Below, one piece after another: positions 42,011 to 55,600 of a stretch of DNA of 64,000 bases (positions within the stretch are counted from its first letter, which is position 1; every line of letters begins with the position of its first letter). The notes beneath the pieces were generated by a model that was not told where the DNA came from, did not search any database, and was given only the letters and a program-made list of their open reading frames with translations. Source of the DNA: Pseudomonas moraviensis (GTDB lineage: Bacteria; Pseudomonadota; Gammaproteobacteria; Pseudomonadales; Pseudomonadaceae); assembly GCF_900105805.1 (NCBI RefSeq), contig NZ_LT629788.1:1364001-1428000 (forward strand), written 5' to 3'. The translations under genes were made by a program, and so were the position numbers.

Positions 42011-42353
42011 AGCGCCGGTCCCGACACGAAAAAACTCAAATATTTTTCACCAGCCTCAGCACCACCCGAGCGCCAATCCGACCATCCTCGGGTTCTCCAT
42101 TCTGTCATCTGCAACCACCCGCCAACGGCTCCAGCCCGATTCAGCCAAACCCGCGATCCAGACGCCCCGCGATACCCCGCGAACACCCGAGAAATCCGCA
42201 CAAAAATCCCCGCGCAGCTCCCGAGGTTTTTTCCTTTATCTGTCACCGGAAACTGCGAATTTCTCCCTGCGGCTCCACCACGGTGGACCCTCCCGGTGTC
42301 ATGCAAGCCTTCCGAAACCTGTGTTCCAAACCAAGTTGAAAAGGAGATTCTTC
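42011..42353. other. Intergenic region upstream of the DING/PstS-like gene
   Basis: About 340 bases. Two isolated Pho-box half sites are visible, CTGTCAT at 42104-42110 and CTGTCAC at 42240-42246, but neither has a good second heptamer 11 bases away. The AAGGAG binding site is at 42341-42346. Open frames through the region lack starts with binding sites. Confidence 0.45.
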
Positions 42354-43460
42354 ATGTTCAAGCGCACTCTGATCGCCGCCTCACTGACCGTCGCCGCTCT
42401 GGCTTCCGCCCAGGCCATGGCCGCCAACGTTACCGGTGGTGGCGCGACGCTGCCTGCCGCGCTGTACAAAGGTTCTGCCAACAGCATCCTGCCAGCCAAC
42501 TTCAGCTACCTGGGCACCGGTAGCGGCACTGGCAAGAGCGCTTTCCTGACCAACAACTCGGCACTGTTCAACACCACCGGCACCGTGCACTTCGCCGGTA
42601 GCGATTCGGTACTGAGCACCGCTGAGCTGACCACTTACACCACCAACTTCGGCACTGCGTACGGCCCGCTGATCCAGCTGCCATCGGTAGCCACTTCGGT
42701 TGCCGTGCCATACAAAAAGTCCGGTCAGACCGCTTTGAACCTGACCAGCGCGCAACTGTGCGACGCGTTCTCCGGCACCAAGACCACTTGGGGTCAATTG
42801 CTCGGCACCGCTGACACCACGCCGATCCGCATCGTTTACCGCAGCACTTCCAGCGGCACCACGGAAATCTTCAGCCGTCACCTGGCGTCGATCTGCCCAA
42901 CCAAGTTCGCCACCAACTCGACGTTCACCAATGCGCGCCTGCCAGCCGGTTCTGCATTGCCTTCGAACTGGGTAGGCGTTGCCGATACCGCCAACGTAGC
43001 GCCAACCGTAAACCTGGTTGACGGTTCGCTCGGTTATGTCGGTCCGGACGGTGTTGCCGCCGCCAACAACGCGGTGGTTGCCCGCGTCAACGGCGTACAG
43101 CCAACTCAGGCCAACGTAACGGCGGCGCTGTCGACCGCCGCTCTGCCGACTGATCCGACCAAACCTGAGCAGTGGGCTCCGGTGGTCGCCAACCCGGCCA
43201 GCGGTTACCCGATCTCCGCCTACACCAACCTGATCCTGGGTCAGTGCTACAAGGATGCGACTGTGGCCGCTGACGTCAAAGCGTTCCTGACCACCCACTA
43301 CAGCGTGCCGGGCAACGCCGCCGCAACCCTCGCGCACGGCTTCAGCATCGTGCCAACCAACTGGAAGAACGCGATTACCGCCAACTTCGTCAGCAACACT
43401 TCGGGCAACAAGCTGGACATCAACAACGCCAGCGTGTGCAACGCCATCGGCCGCCCATAA
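42354..43460 (+). CDS. Secreted PstS/DING-like phosphate-binding protein, likely Hxc substrate
   Basis: The 368-residue product has a signal peptide (MFKRTLIAASLTVAALASAQ..AMA) and a mature N terminus ANVTGGGATLPAALYKG, close to the DINGGGATLP opening that names DING proteins. The PstS-like two-lobe binding fold is visible: YLGTGSGTGKSAFLTN, VHFAGSDSVLS, then IVYRSTSSGTTEIFSRHLAS, all phosphate-contact loops. The frame is open to 41928, but ATG 42354 has AAGGAG and a proper signal peptide. In P. aeruginosa a DING protein is exported by Hxc; lapA, the other Hxc substrate, normally occupies this position. It ends at a strong terminator. Confidence 0.87.
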   Translation: MFKRTLIAASLTVAALASAQAMAANVTGGGATLPAALYKGSANSILPANFSYLGTGSGTGKSAFLTNNSALFNTTGTVHFAGSDSVLSTAELTTYTTNFGTAYGPLIQLPSVATSVAVPYKKSGQTALNLTSAQLCDAFSGTKTTWGQLLGTADTTPIRIVYRSTSSGTTEIFSRHLASICPTKFATNSTFTNARLPAGSALPSNWVGVADTANVAPTVNLVDGSLGYVGPDGVAAANNAVVARVNGVQPTQANVTAALSTAALPTDPTKPEQWAPVVANPASGYPISAYTNLILGQCYKDATVAADVKAFLTTHYSVPGNAAATLAHGFSIVPTNWKNAITANFVSNTSGNKLDINNASVCNAIGRP

Positions 43461-43487
43461 GCCTGCGGTTTCACCCGGCAACACGAA

Positions 43488-43519
43488 TGGCAGCCCGTTT
43501 TCGGGCTGCCATTTTTTTT
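43488..43519 (+). terminator. Rho-independent terminator after the DING/PstS-like gene
   Basis: Perfect 11-base stem ATGGCAGCCCG / CGGGCTGCCAT with a TTTT loop, followed by eight Ts. Confidence 0.95.
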
Positions 43520-43652
43520 GCCTTGGGGCGCCGTTACTCCTCATTCATGAAGTTTGTGTGACATCTGTTCGGTCGTGGCCGGCGACAACCGCCTACGTCC
43601 TGACAGCAGGTTGTTGCCGATCTGCGGCTTATCAGAAAAGGATCTTGTCGTG

Positions 43653-46600
43653 ATGCTTGCTCGCCCGTCCCGTCGTCGTAACAACGCCCCCTCGTCCCAA
43701 CGAGAAACCGCTGACCCGGCGCTGTGGCTGCTCAAGCCGCTGGCGCAGGCTGTGGCGTTGTGTCTGGTGGCTGGCAGCGCGCACGCACAAACGGCATTCA
43801 GCTCGGGCTGGTTTGCCGCCAAGGGTGCCGCCCAGCAAAGCGCAGCGGCCCGACCGAACGCGGGCGGGTTGCCGGGCATGGCGCCGCCGCTGGCACAGCA
43901 GCAGAAAGCCACTCAGCAGTTGCAACGCTCGATTCAGACGTTGAACAACACGGTGGCCGCGATCGCCGCGCAACAGGCTGCGCAGGCGGCCGGTCGGGCG
44001 ACTGCGTTGGGTTCGGTGCAGTTCGTCCCGGACGGTCTCGGCGAGGGCGGTCTGAAGGTCGACAACAGCCTGACGCAGGGTTGGCAGAACGCCAAAGGCC
44101 CGCAGCAGACCCAGGCTGATGGCAAGACCCAAGTGCGTATCGAGCAGACGGCGGATAAGGCGATTCTCAATTGGGAAACCTTCAACGTCGGCCGTAACAC
44201 TACCGTCGAATTTGCCCAGCAGGCGAATTGGGCGGTTCTGAACCGGGTCAACGATCCGACGGCGCGGCCGAGTCAGATTCAGGGCCAGATCAAGGGCGAC
44301 GGCACGGTGATGCTGATCAACCGCAACGGCATCGTCTTCAGCGGCAGCAGCCAGGTCAACGTACGCAATCTGGTCGCCGCCGCTGCCAATATCACCGACA
44401 TTCAATTTAGCGAGCGTGGGCTGTATGTCGACAGTAGCGCCAGTCAACCGACCTTCACTGATGCCGCCGGCAAGGTACTGGTAGAGCGCGGCGCCACGAT
44501 TGCAACCCACAAGCCCGGCAAGTCCACCGATGCCGGCGGCTATGCCTTGCTGCTCGGCAACGAAGTGCAGAACGACGGCAGCATCAGCACCGCCAAAGGC
44601 CAGACCGTGCTTGGCGCGGGCGATCGTTTTTATATCCGCAAAGGCTCGGGTACCGAGGGCAACGGTTTTTCCACGACGTTCGGTAACGAGGTGGTTCCCG
44701 GCTTCAACGCCGATTCCGCCGCCGGCAAAGTCAGTAACCAGGGCTTGATTCAGGCAGCAACCGGCGACATCACCCTGACCGGGCATGACGTGCAGCAAAA
44801 CGGCGTGGCGCTGGCCAGCACTTCGGTGGCCACGCGCGGCACCGTGCATTTGCTCAACCCGGCAAGTGACAGCACCGGCAGTGTCACGCTGGGGCAGGGC
44901 AGTGCCACGGCCATTCTGCTCGACAGCAGTGACCTGACGGCGCTCGACAGCCAGCACCAGGCGGCGCTGACCGGGGTCAACGCCAACAACAGAATCCGCA
45001 GCGATCAGTCGCGCATCGACATTCAGAGTGGCGGCAGCGTCGAGTTCCAGCAGGGTTCGATCACCCTCGCGACCGGTGGTCAGGTCGCGGTGACAGCGGG
45101 GCGTCGCAGCGTGGTGCGCGACGGCGCGATGATCGATGTGTCGGGGGCCATTGGCGTGAAAGTCGCGATGGAAAACAACAGCATCAAGATCAACGTGCAA
45201 GGCAACGAGCAGCGTGATGCGTCGGTCAATCGGGAAAAAGGTGCGCTCAACAGCAACGATATCTGGGTCGACGTGCGTGAACTGGTGCATGTGCCGGCCG
45301 GCACCAATGGTTATGCCACGGATCGCTGGTACACGGCGGGCGGATTGCTTGAGGTGGGCGGCTACCTTGGCACCCAGGGTCATGGCATCGGCGAGTGGAT
45401 GGCGCAGGGCGGTACGCTGAGCTTCGCTGGCAATGATGTGGTCACCGAGAAAGGTTCGCTGATCAATCTGTCGGGCGGCACGCTCGATGTGCAAAGCGGC
45501 GAGATTCGCCAGAGCTGGCTGCGCGGCGCGGATGGCAAGTTGTACGAGGTGTCCCGCGCACCGGGAGACCTGCTCTACACCGGGTTGTACAAAGGCTACG
45601 AGAACAGCAGCGCACGCTGGGGCCAAAGCCACTATTACTACAGCCCGTTGATCGCGCCGGGCAGTCGTCGGGAATCCGGCTACACCGTGGGCCGCGATGC
45701 CGGTCAGTTGGTGATTGCCACCGGTAATGCCGTACTTGAGGGGCAGATGCTCGGTGAGGTCTATCAGGGCGAGCGCCAGACCCAGGCACCGCGTGCGGTC
45801 ATCGATGGCTACGCGCAGAGCCAGACCGCGCTGGCCCGGCGTGGGCAATTGATCGTCGGCAGTTATGACCCGGCGTATATCGCGTCGGCCGGGGGCTTGT
45901 TGTACAGCCTCAACCCGTTGCTCGATCAGGTGCAGCTCGGCGGCGAGCGCCCGGTCGATGCCGGTGATACCGGACTTGCCGGGGCAGTTGCCGAGGCGCG
46001 CCAGGGCAAGTTGTATCTCGACACCGCGCAGCTCGACAGCTGGCGTCCGGGGGCAGTGAAGATTGCTGCGAGAGACCGCATCGAGGTCAACGATGCACTC
46101 AGCGTGGATGCCGGTGGCGACATCACCCTGTACGCGCCGGATGTGCAGGTCAACGCCGACCTGACCGCACGCGGCGGCAGCCTGCAACTGGGCAACGTGC
46201 TCAATCAACTGTTGTCGACCACCCGCACCGACACGCTGATCACCGCGCAAGCGGGCAAGCCGACCCGAGTTTCGCTCGGCGACGGCGTGCGCCTCGACAC
46301 TCGCGGGCTGTGGAGCAACCTGCGCACCAACCCGGATGACAGCGCCAGCCTGGCCTATGTGAACGCTGGCCGCGTCGCGATACGCAGCAGTGGTGATATC
46401 GAGATCGGCAGTGGCAGCCTGCTCGACGCGACTTCCGGCGGTGCGGTGTTGGTCAACGGCAAGACCCGCGGCGGCAAGGGCGGGGATGTGACGCTGGAGT
46501 CCAACGCCATTACCGCCCCGGGCGCCACGCATCTGCGTCTCGACGGCGACATTCGTGGTTATGGCGTGACGGGCGGCGGCACCTTGACGATTCAGGCCGG

Positions 46601-49600
46601 CAAAGTGCTGATCGGCCAGACCGACCAGGCGCTGGCCGATGACACGCTGCAATTGAATTCGAATCTGTTCAATAAAGGTTTCGCCGCTTACAGCGTCATC
46701 GGCCTGAAGGGGCTGGACCTTGCCGACGGTGCGGCGATCGATGTAACGATGCCGGTGTACCGCTTTGCCGAGGCGGCTGCCAGCCAGGCCAGCGGTGCCG
46801 ATCCGCGCTCGGCACTGCAATTGTGGACCCCGGACTTGTACCAGCAGGATCCGCTCAAGGGCGTGCTGACCCAGCGCGCGGGCGCCAGTCTTGCGTTGCA
46901 GGCCGGCGCCAGCCGGATCGGGTTGATCGACCCGACTACCAGCACCCTGACGCTGGGCCAGCGCTCGCGGATCACGGTCGACCCCGGCCAGCGCATCGAC
47001 CTGCGCGGCGGCGGGCAAATCACCGTCAACGGCGAACTGAATGCCTGGGGCGGCTCCATCGACATTCGCCAGCAGCAGTTTGCTGCGATCAACCCGGCAA
47101 CCTTCGGCGACAACCTTGGCCCGCAGGCTCATGATCGCTCGATCTGGATCGGTGAACAGGCAGTGCTCGATGTCGCCGGTCGATCGGCTACGGCCAGCGA
47201 TGTGCTGGGGCGTACCTACGGCAAGGTCGACAAGGGCGGCAGCATCGTCATTGGCGGCGAGATCAATGCGCAACAGGCCACGGCGACGGCGGCGGATGCC
47301 TACATCATTGTGCGCGAGGGCGCGCGGCTGGAGGCGAGCGGCACCGAGGCGGTGATCGATGTCGTGGGGCAAGGTCAGACCCGAGTCGCCAGCGACGGTG
47401 GCCGGATCAGTCTGAGTTCCTACAACGGCCTGTACATCGATGGTCAGCTTCAGGCTGCGGCGGGTGGTGCAACGGCTGCAGGCGGGCAGTTGGAGATTGC
47501 GCTGGATACGCCGCTGTACCTGCTGTCGGCAGCGCAGAACACGGTGCGCCGTCCGCGTGAAATCGTCATCGGTCAGCAAGCGCAGGCCGCGTTGCTGCCG
47601 AATGATTTGCAGCCAGGCGCTGCCGATGACGGCTTGCACTATGGCCAGGCACGTCTGAGCGCCGACCGCTTGATGTCCGGCGGTTTCGACAATCTGAGTC
47701 TGTTCAGCAACGGCCTGTTGTCATTCGATGGCGATGTCGATCTGCACATGAAGCAGAGCCTGAATGTGTATGCCGGTGCGTTGTCGCTGGCAGAAAATTC
47801 GCCGGACGCGTCGCGTATCAATCTGACGGCGCCGTACATTCGCCTGTCCGGCATCGGCACGTATTTTTCCATCCCCGGTTCTATCCGTCCGCAAGTGCTC
47901 AACAGCCCGACCCCGGCGTTGTCGTCCGCGCAATTCACAGCGTCGGCGGATTTGCTCGATGTGGCCAACAGCCTGTCTTTCGGCGCCAAGGGCTCGGTCG
48001 CGCAATTGAATGCGCCGGCCAGCGAGGTCAGCCGACGCGGCTTCGAACAGGTGACGCTGGGCAGCCGTGGCGACCTGCGTTTCCTCGCGCCGGCCGACAA
48101 AAGCAAAACGCAGTTGTGGACGGCGGGCGACTTGAATCTCACGGCAGCGCAGATCTATCCCGCCAGCGGCGTTACCGCCGAAGTGCGCGTCGGCTATCAG
48201 GACGGCACTGACGACCCGGTGCATACCCTGCGCGTCGCTCAGAACGGGCCGGCACCGGTCGCGCTGCCTTACTCGGTGTTTGGCAGCCTGTCGCTGATCG
48301 CCGGCCACATCGAGCAGGGCGGCACGCTGCGCGCACCACTTGGCGCGATCAGCCTGGGCGATGATATCTTCACCAAGACCCGCGAGCTGAACCTGCTGCC
48401 GGGCAGTGTTACATCGGTCAGCGGCGCCGGTCTGCTCATGCCTTATGGCGGCACCACCGATGGCATCGACTATCGCTATGACGGCGCGTCGGTGGTGTTG
48501 CAGGGCATCGCCGGTGGGCCTGCAGGCGTCACGCTGAAATCGCAATATGTCGATGTGCAGAACGGCGCGGTTATCGATCTGTCCGGTGGCGGTGATCTGC
48601 GCGGCGCCGGGTTTGTCTCGGGACGCGGCGGTTCCACCGATGCCCGTTTCAACCCACTGGTGCGCAATGCCGCCGACGGCACTTTCAGTCTGCCGGGGCT
48701 GGCCAGTAATCCGGTCTATGCGATCGTGCCGGGCAACCAGAGCGCCTACGCGCCGATGCTGGGGGAGGCGGGTGCGGTCGATCCGCGTATTGGCCAGCAG
48801 GTGACGATTGGCGTCGGCGTGCCGGGCCTGGCGGCTGGTACCTACACGCTGCTGCCCTCGACCTTTGCCTTGCTGCCCGGCGCGTTTCGGGTCGAGGTCA
48901 ATGGTCAGGTTGCGCAAAGTCTCACAGGCGCCGCGCAGCAAATGCGCAACGGCTCATGGAACAGTGCCGGGCAGATGTCGATCGCCAACACCGGCGTGCG
49001 CGACAGTATCGCCAGCCAGCTCATCATTACTTCGGCTGACGTGCTGCGCCGTTATTCGCAGTACAACGAAACCAGCTTCACCGATTTCGTGCGCAGTGAC
49101 GCCGCGCGGCGTGGCGTGCCGCGAGCGCTGGCGCCGATGGACGGCAAAACCCTCAACCTGCTATTGCTTCAGGGCGGCGAGCGCGACAGTGCCGTGGATT
49201 TCAATGGCCAGGTCCTGTTCAAGCCGACCGCAGGCGGCATGACCGGTGGCGCGGTGGTACGCGGCGGCGCGGACGAGATTGAAGTGCTCGGTGCCGGACA
49301 CCAGCGCAGCGCCGGTTTCAGCGGCGTGTCGTTGTATGCCGAGACCCTGAACAGGCTCAACGCCGGGCGCTTGACCCTCGGTGCACAGCCAACCGTGCAG
49401 TACGCCACGGCTGGCAATATCATCTCGTTCGAGGGCGCGATGTCGGCGATCACCTTGCGCGAAGGGGCGATTCTGTCGGCCCCCGAGGTGGTCTTGCGGA
49501 CCAACACAGCGCGCGGTGGCATCACGGTCGAAGCCGGCGCCGGGATCAACACGCTCGGCCGTGGTGAGGTGTCGTACGACTCTTCGGCCGGCTATATCTA

Positions 49601-52600
49601 TCAGCCGGGCGCGGCGAGCCTGCTGCTCGCATCCAACGGCTGGACCAACGTCCTTGCGCCGGAAGTGAACGACAGCACGGCGGCCGGGACCATTTGCATC
49701 GGCACTTGCCTGGCGCAGGTGTGCAAGGCGCCGGCGCTGCTGTATTCGGCCGGTAGTATCACCGCCGCCACTGACAAACAGTTCGAACTCGGCGAGTCGG
49801 TACGCTTCGGCACCCGCCACCTGACCCTCGCCGTGGGCAATGTGAACGCCGGCAGTGCCCAGGCGCTGGCCGCAGCGGGCGAGCGCGTGCCGGCGGGGCT
49901 GACCCTCAGCCAGAACGTGCTTGACCGGCTGCTGCAGGGCGACACGCAGTACGGCGCTCCCGCACTGGAAACCCTGAGCCTGACCGCCCGCGACGCTTTC
50001 AATTTCTTCGGCAGTCTGTCCCTCGATACGCTGGACCGGCAGACCGGCCAGAGCCGATTGCAGAATCTGATTCTGACCACGCCGGCCATTTACGGTCAGG
50101 GCGAGGCTACTGACGTGGCCACCCTCCGTACTGCCCGGCTCACCTGGAACGGCGCCCCGCAGCGTCCCGGCAGTGTCGTCAGCCTGGGGGCTGGCACCGG
50201 GGCAGGCACACTGGACATTCAGGCGCAGCGCATCGAATTCGGTTACGGCCCGAACCCGCAAGCCAGCGGCCTGGATCAGAACGATCGCCTTGCGCTGGGG
50301 TTTGCCAACGTCAACCTGAGCGCCAGCGAGCGCATCACCGCCAACCATAAGGGCAGCCTCGCGGTGTATCAGCAACAGGGCGCGTACGACCCGGTCAACG
50401 GCTACGCCTACAGCGGCGGCAATCTGACCCTGCGCACGCCTTTGCTCACGGGCGAAGCGGCTTCGGTCAACGCCTTCAGGGCCGGCAACGATTTGCTCCT
50501 GACCGGTAGCGGCGGCCAGGCATCGGCCGATGCGCTGGGCGCCGAGCTGACGCTCGCGGCGCGCAATGTCGTGATCGATGGGCGCATCGCTTTGGCCAGC
50601 GGCAAATTGACAGTCAAGGCAGAGGACGACCTGACGCTGACCAGCAACGCAGGGCTGGATCTGGCCGGTCGCACGTTGGTCTTCAACGATGTCAACAAAT
50701 ACAGCTGGGGCGGTGATGTGGCGTTGTTCAGCCACAACGGCAATATCCGCCAGGCCGCTGGCTCGCGAATCGATCTGTCGGCGCAGAACCATCAGGCGGG
50801 CAGCCTCAGCGCAGTGGCGCTTGCGGCCGACGCCGGGGTAGTCGACCTGCAAGGCGAGATCCTTGGCGCCAGCGGCGGTTATTACGACGCCGGCGGCACG
50901 CTGGTGCCGTACAAGGCCGGCGGCGTGGATATCCGGGCGCAAAACCTGGGCGGCGAGCTGAGCGAGCAATTCGCCGCGCTCAACCAGCGCTTGAATGCCG
51001 GCAAAGTGTTCGGCAGCCGTAGCTTCCAGCTCAAGCAAGGTGATCTGCTGATTGGCGATGGACTCAGGGCCGGTGAGGTCAATGTCTCAGTGGACAATGG
51101 CAGCCTCACCGTGGCCGGCGTGATTGACGCCAGTGGCGAGCGGGTCGGCAACATTCGTCTGTCGGCGAAAAACGGTCTGACAGTGGCCGGCAATGCGCTG
51201 CTCGATGCTCACGGCCGGGTGCTGCGGGTCGACAGCTACGGCAAGCTCATCGACGCACCGAACCGCGCCATGGTCGAACTCAACGCCGGGGACGGCACGC
51301 TGACTCTCGCCTCCGGTGCCCGTATCGATCTGCGCCACGGCACCGATGCGCCGGTCGGCAATCTGCCAGGGCAGAACGATGGTCTGCCGCGCGGCACGCT
51401 TGAACTCAATGCGCCGCGTCTGGGCAGCAACGACATCGCCATCGACGCCAGCGGTACGCTGACCGTGCAAGGCGCACGCTCCATCGGTCTCAACGGTGTG
51501 CGCCGCTACAGCGATGCCCGCGACGGCGTTGATCCGGCCGCCAGTGGCCGGCCGTATCAAGTGATCGATCAGGCGCTGTTCGATCGCATCGATGTCGACA
51601 GCACCTACTTCATTGATGCCGCGCTGGCCAACTCGGATCTGCTGCAACGCAAACTCGCCGGCCTGAACAATGCCACGTATGCCGATGCGTTCCATCTGCG
51701 TCCGGGGGTCGAGATTGTCAGCAACCGCAGCGATGGCGATCTGCTGGTTGAGGGTGATATCGACCTGTCACGTTATCGCTATGCGAGCCTCAATCCGCAC
51801 ACGCAGAAGACCGCGGTTTACGGCTCCGGCGAATCCGGCAGCCTGGTCATGCGCGCCGGTGGCAATCTCGATATCCACGGCAGTCTCAACGACGGTTTCG
51901 CGCCGCCGCCGGAAACGGTCGATGACGCCGGCTGGAAGCTGCTGCCGGGGGTACAGCCGTTTGGCGGCGACCTGATCGTGCCCGGCAGCGGCGTGACCCT
52001 GGCCGAAGGTACGCAATTTCCCTCGGGCACAACACTGAACTACGACCTGCCGATTCAGGCCAGCACGTTAGCCAGCGGCACAGTGCTGCCCACTGACGGG
52101 ACGCTGGCCGAGGCTTACACAATCAGCGCCGGAACCGTGCTGGCGGGTGCGATCCACGATGCGTCGGGCAATTTGTTGTACGCCGCCGGCACCTTGCTGC
52201 GCGACAGCGTCAGTCTGCCTGCCGGCAGTCGCCTGGGCGCCGGCACTCGCTTGAGCAACGCCACGGCGCTGCAAGCGATGCTCTGGCCCAAGGGTGTGCC
52301 ACTGCCCGGCGCGCTGGGTGTCGACAACACCACCGTCGGCGTCAAGTTGAGCGGCGCCCTGGCGCTGTTGCGCGGGTCGCTGATTCCGTCGATGACCGAC
52401 GTGGTCCTGGCCGACGGCACTGCGTTTATCGAGCTGCGTGGTTACAGTAACGCCACCCAGCAGGGCAGCAACTGGGCGGTGGCGAGCCTGTTGCCATCGG
52501 GCAGTGCCTCGTGGTCGATGCGCGTGGTGGCCGGCGCCGATCTGGCGGCGGCCGATACCCGCGCGGTGAAACCGTTGACCAGCGACGGTGATCTGCGTCT

Positions 52601-55600
52601 GGCCGACACCCATTACGGTTTGAAAGTGGTCGAGAAACAACTCGATACCGTCTGGGCTGAGGGCAACCCTATGGGTTACCCGGCGGGCGATGTGGTCAGC
52701 GCCGACGACCTGTACCTGTGCGATATCCTGCCGGGCGCCTGCATCGCACCGGCCAAGTTCCTCTGGGCCCCGGACAACATCGCCGGCATGCCGGCGGGTA
52801 CGCCGGTCACCGATGACGAGATGTTCTGGTGCGATGCCGATCCTGCGTCCTGCACGCCAAACAAGGGCGGCATCACGGTTTCTCCGCACACGCAGATGTT
52901 CAGCGTGCTGCGCACCGGCACTGGCGATCTCGACCTGCTGGCGGCCGGCAATCTGAGCATGGACTCGCCGTTCGGTGTGTACACCGCCGGCACCCAGGCC
53001 AGCGATGTCGATCCGCGTTTCAATCAGCCGCGCGGCCGCCTGACCGACAACGGCAGCGTATTGGGCAGCGGCGGCGCCGACTATGAAAAGTGGGTGGATG
53101 GCGGTGCCGACAGTCTCTACCAGGCCTGGTATCCGACGCTTGGCGGCAATCTCACTGTCCATGCCGGCGGGTCGCTTTCCGGCGATACGGTTGGCCGTCG
53201 CGCCGTCAACTCGCAAGCCGACCTTCGCGAACAGGTCGCCAGTGTCTCGGTGGGCAACTGGCTGTGGCGCCAGGGCAGTGGCAACGCTGACGTGCCCACT
53301 GCGTGGTGGATCAATTTCGGCAGCTATGCGACCCAACCGCTGCCGGATCAAAGTGTCGATACCGGGCCTTATCTGGTGGGTTTCACCGGATTTGGCACGC
53401 TGGGTGGCGGCAATATCAGCCTGCGCGCCGGTGGCGATGCCGGCATGCTCAAGACGCTCGGCGACACGCAGTTCAATCCGCGCAGTCAGGGCTTGATCGT
53501 GGCGGTGGGCAGTACCGGGCGAGTCGCCAGCGACGGCAGCCTGCAACTGACCGGCGGCGGCGACATGGACATTCGCATCGGCGGTACGCTCAACCCATCG
53601 TTGCAGGCTCGGGCAGGGCAGAACGGCATTTCGGTACCGCGCCATGACCTGCAAGGCGCATTGATCAACCTGCGCGGTGCGGCCGAGATGAACAGTGCCG
53701 CGCTGGGCGGCATCAACTTGCAGTACGGCGCGTCAGCCGCCCTGCAGGACCCGCGCGAAGTACGTGCCTACGATCCGTTCACGGCAACGGTTGGCAATGC
53801 CGGCGGAGGCCTGGCGCTGATCCCCGGCGACTCGGGGATGCGTTTGAGCACACGCGGCGATCTGGTGTTGGGTGGCGCGGCGGATCCAGGTCGGGTGCGC
53901 TTGCAGAACTCGACGCCGTTCACCGATCATGACGGCGTCGAGCATGCCGGCGGCGGCTTGAGCAGTTTTTCGCTGTGGACCGATCACACCGCCATCGAGC
54001 TGTTTTCCGCTGGCGGCAATCTCGCGCCGAGCACCCAGATGGCCGAGTTCTACAACGGCCAATTGGTCACCGGCAGCAACACGGCGCCGACGGATGGCCG
54101 CTTTGTCTATCCGTCGATCCTGCGCGCAGTCGCGGCACAGGGTTCGATCTATGCCGGCCCGTCCGCCGCCTACAATCAGGCGAGCGCCTATCCGTTGCTC
54201 GCATATTCGCTGCTGTTGGCGCCGTCCAACCGAGGGCAGCTGGAGCTGCTGGCCGGTGACTCGATCTATGCCGGCGGCTATGCCATCAATCAGTCCGGGG
54301 CGAACTTGTCGGCCATTGCTACACCGTTTGCTCCAGCCTTCAACGGTTTTGCCAGCAGTACCTCCGGCAGGCCACTTGTGAGCAACTACAGCAGCGATGG
54401 CACGCAGGCCAATAAAAATCTGCGTTACCCGCTGTTTGCCTTCGGTGCAGACACGTATTCCTCCGCCAGCGCAGTGCAGGCGCCGGCGCGTTTCTATGCG
54501 TTGAGTGGTGATCTGGTGGGTGTTCGCAGTGGCGAGACGCTGAGCTTTTCACCGTCGAACCAGACCTGGTACGAAGCCGCCGGCCCGGTGTGGATGCTGG
54601 CAGGGCGCGACATTGTCGCCTCCGGCACTTTCCTCGGCCAGCCATCGACCGTGGCCGATGACATTGGCAGCGGCGCCAATGCGGCGACGTCTACCGGTAA
54701 TCTGTTCATCCATAACGATCCCCGGGATGTGTCACGGGTCTCAGCGGGGCGCGACATTCTCTACAGCAGCTTTGACATCGCCGGTCCCGGCCTGCTGGAC
54801 ATCAATGCCGGGCGCAACATTCTCATGGAGGACCGCGCCAGTGTGACCAGCCTCGGGCCGATTGCCGCAGGCGATAACCGACCGGGCGCCAGTGTTGTGC
54901 TGCAAGCAGGCGCGGGCGTGCAGGGGCCGGAGTATTCACGCTTCATCGCGCGGTACCTGAACCCGCAAAACGTCGCGGACTCCGCTGTGGCCCTCAGCGC
55001 GCAACCGGGCGAAGTGGTCAAGACCTACGTCGAAGAACTGCAGAGCTGGCTGAGCCTGGGTTATGGCTTCAAGGGTAGCGATGAGCAGGCGCGAGCCTTC
55101 TACGCCACACTGCCGAGTACCGAGCAGGCGATCTTCGCCCGTCAGGTGTACTTCGCCGAACTGCGCGCCGGTGGCCTGGAATACACCGATGCCGATGGCC
55201 CGCGCACCGGCAGTTACCTGCGCGGTCGCAACGCCATTGCGGCGCTGTTCCCGACCACCGATGTGGCCGGTAATCCAATCCGCTACGACGGCGATATCAC
55301 CCTGTACGGCGGCGCCGGGGTCAAGACGCTGTTTGGCGGCGATATCCAGATGCTCACGCCGGGCGGTGGCCAGGTGTTTGGCATCGAAGGCGCGGCGCCG
55401 CCGTCGACAGCGGGGATCATCACCCAGGGCTCGGGCGACATTCAGTTGTACTCGCAGGGCAGCATTCTGCTCGGTCAGAGCCGGATCATGACCACCTTCG
55501 GCGGCTCGATTCTCGGCTGGTCCGCCGAGGGCGACATCAACGCCGGTCGCGGCTCGAAAACCACCGTGGTCTACACACCGCCAAAACGTGTGTACGACAC

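Noticed and set aside
42104..42246. Pho box in front of the DING/PstS-like gene
   Set aside because: Only isolated half sites (42104, 42240); no second heptamer at 11-base spacing.
43632..47639. Long antisense frames over pdtA (1335 codons and several others)
   Set aside because: Mirror of codon bias on the sense strand; rich in Arg, Gln and His without domains.
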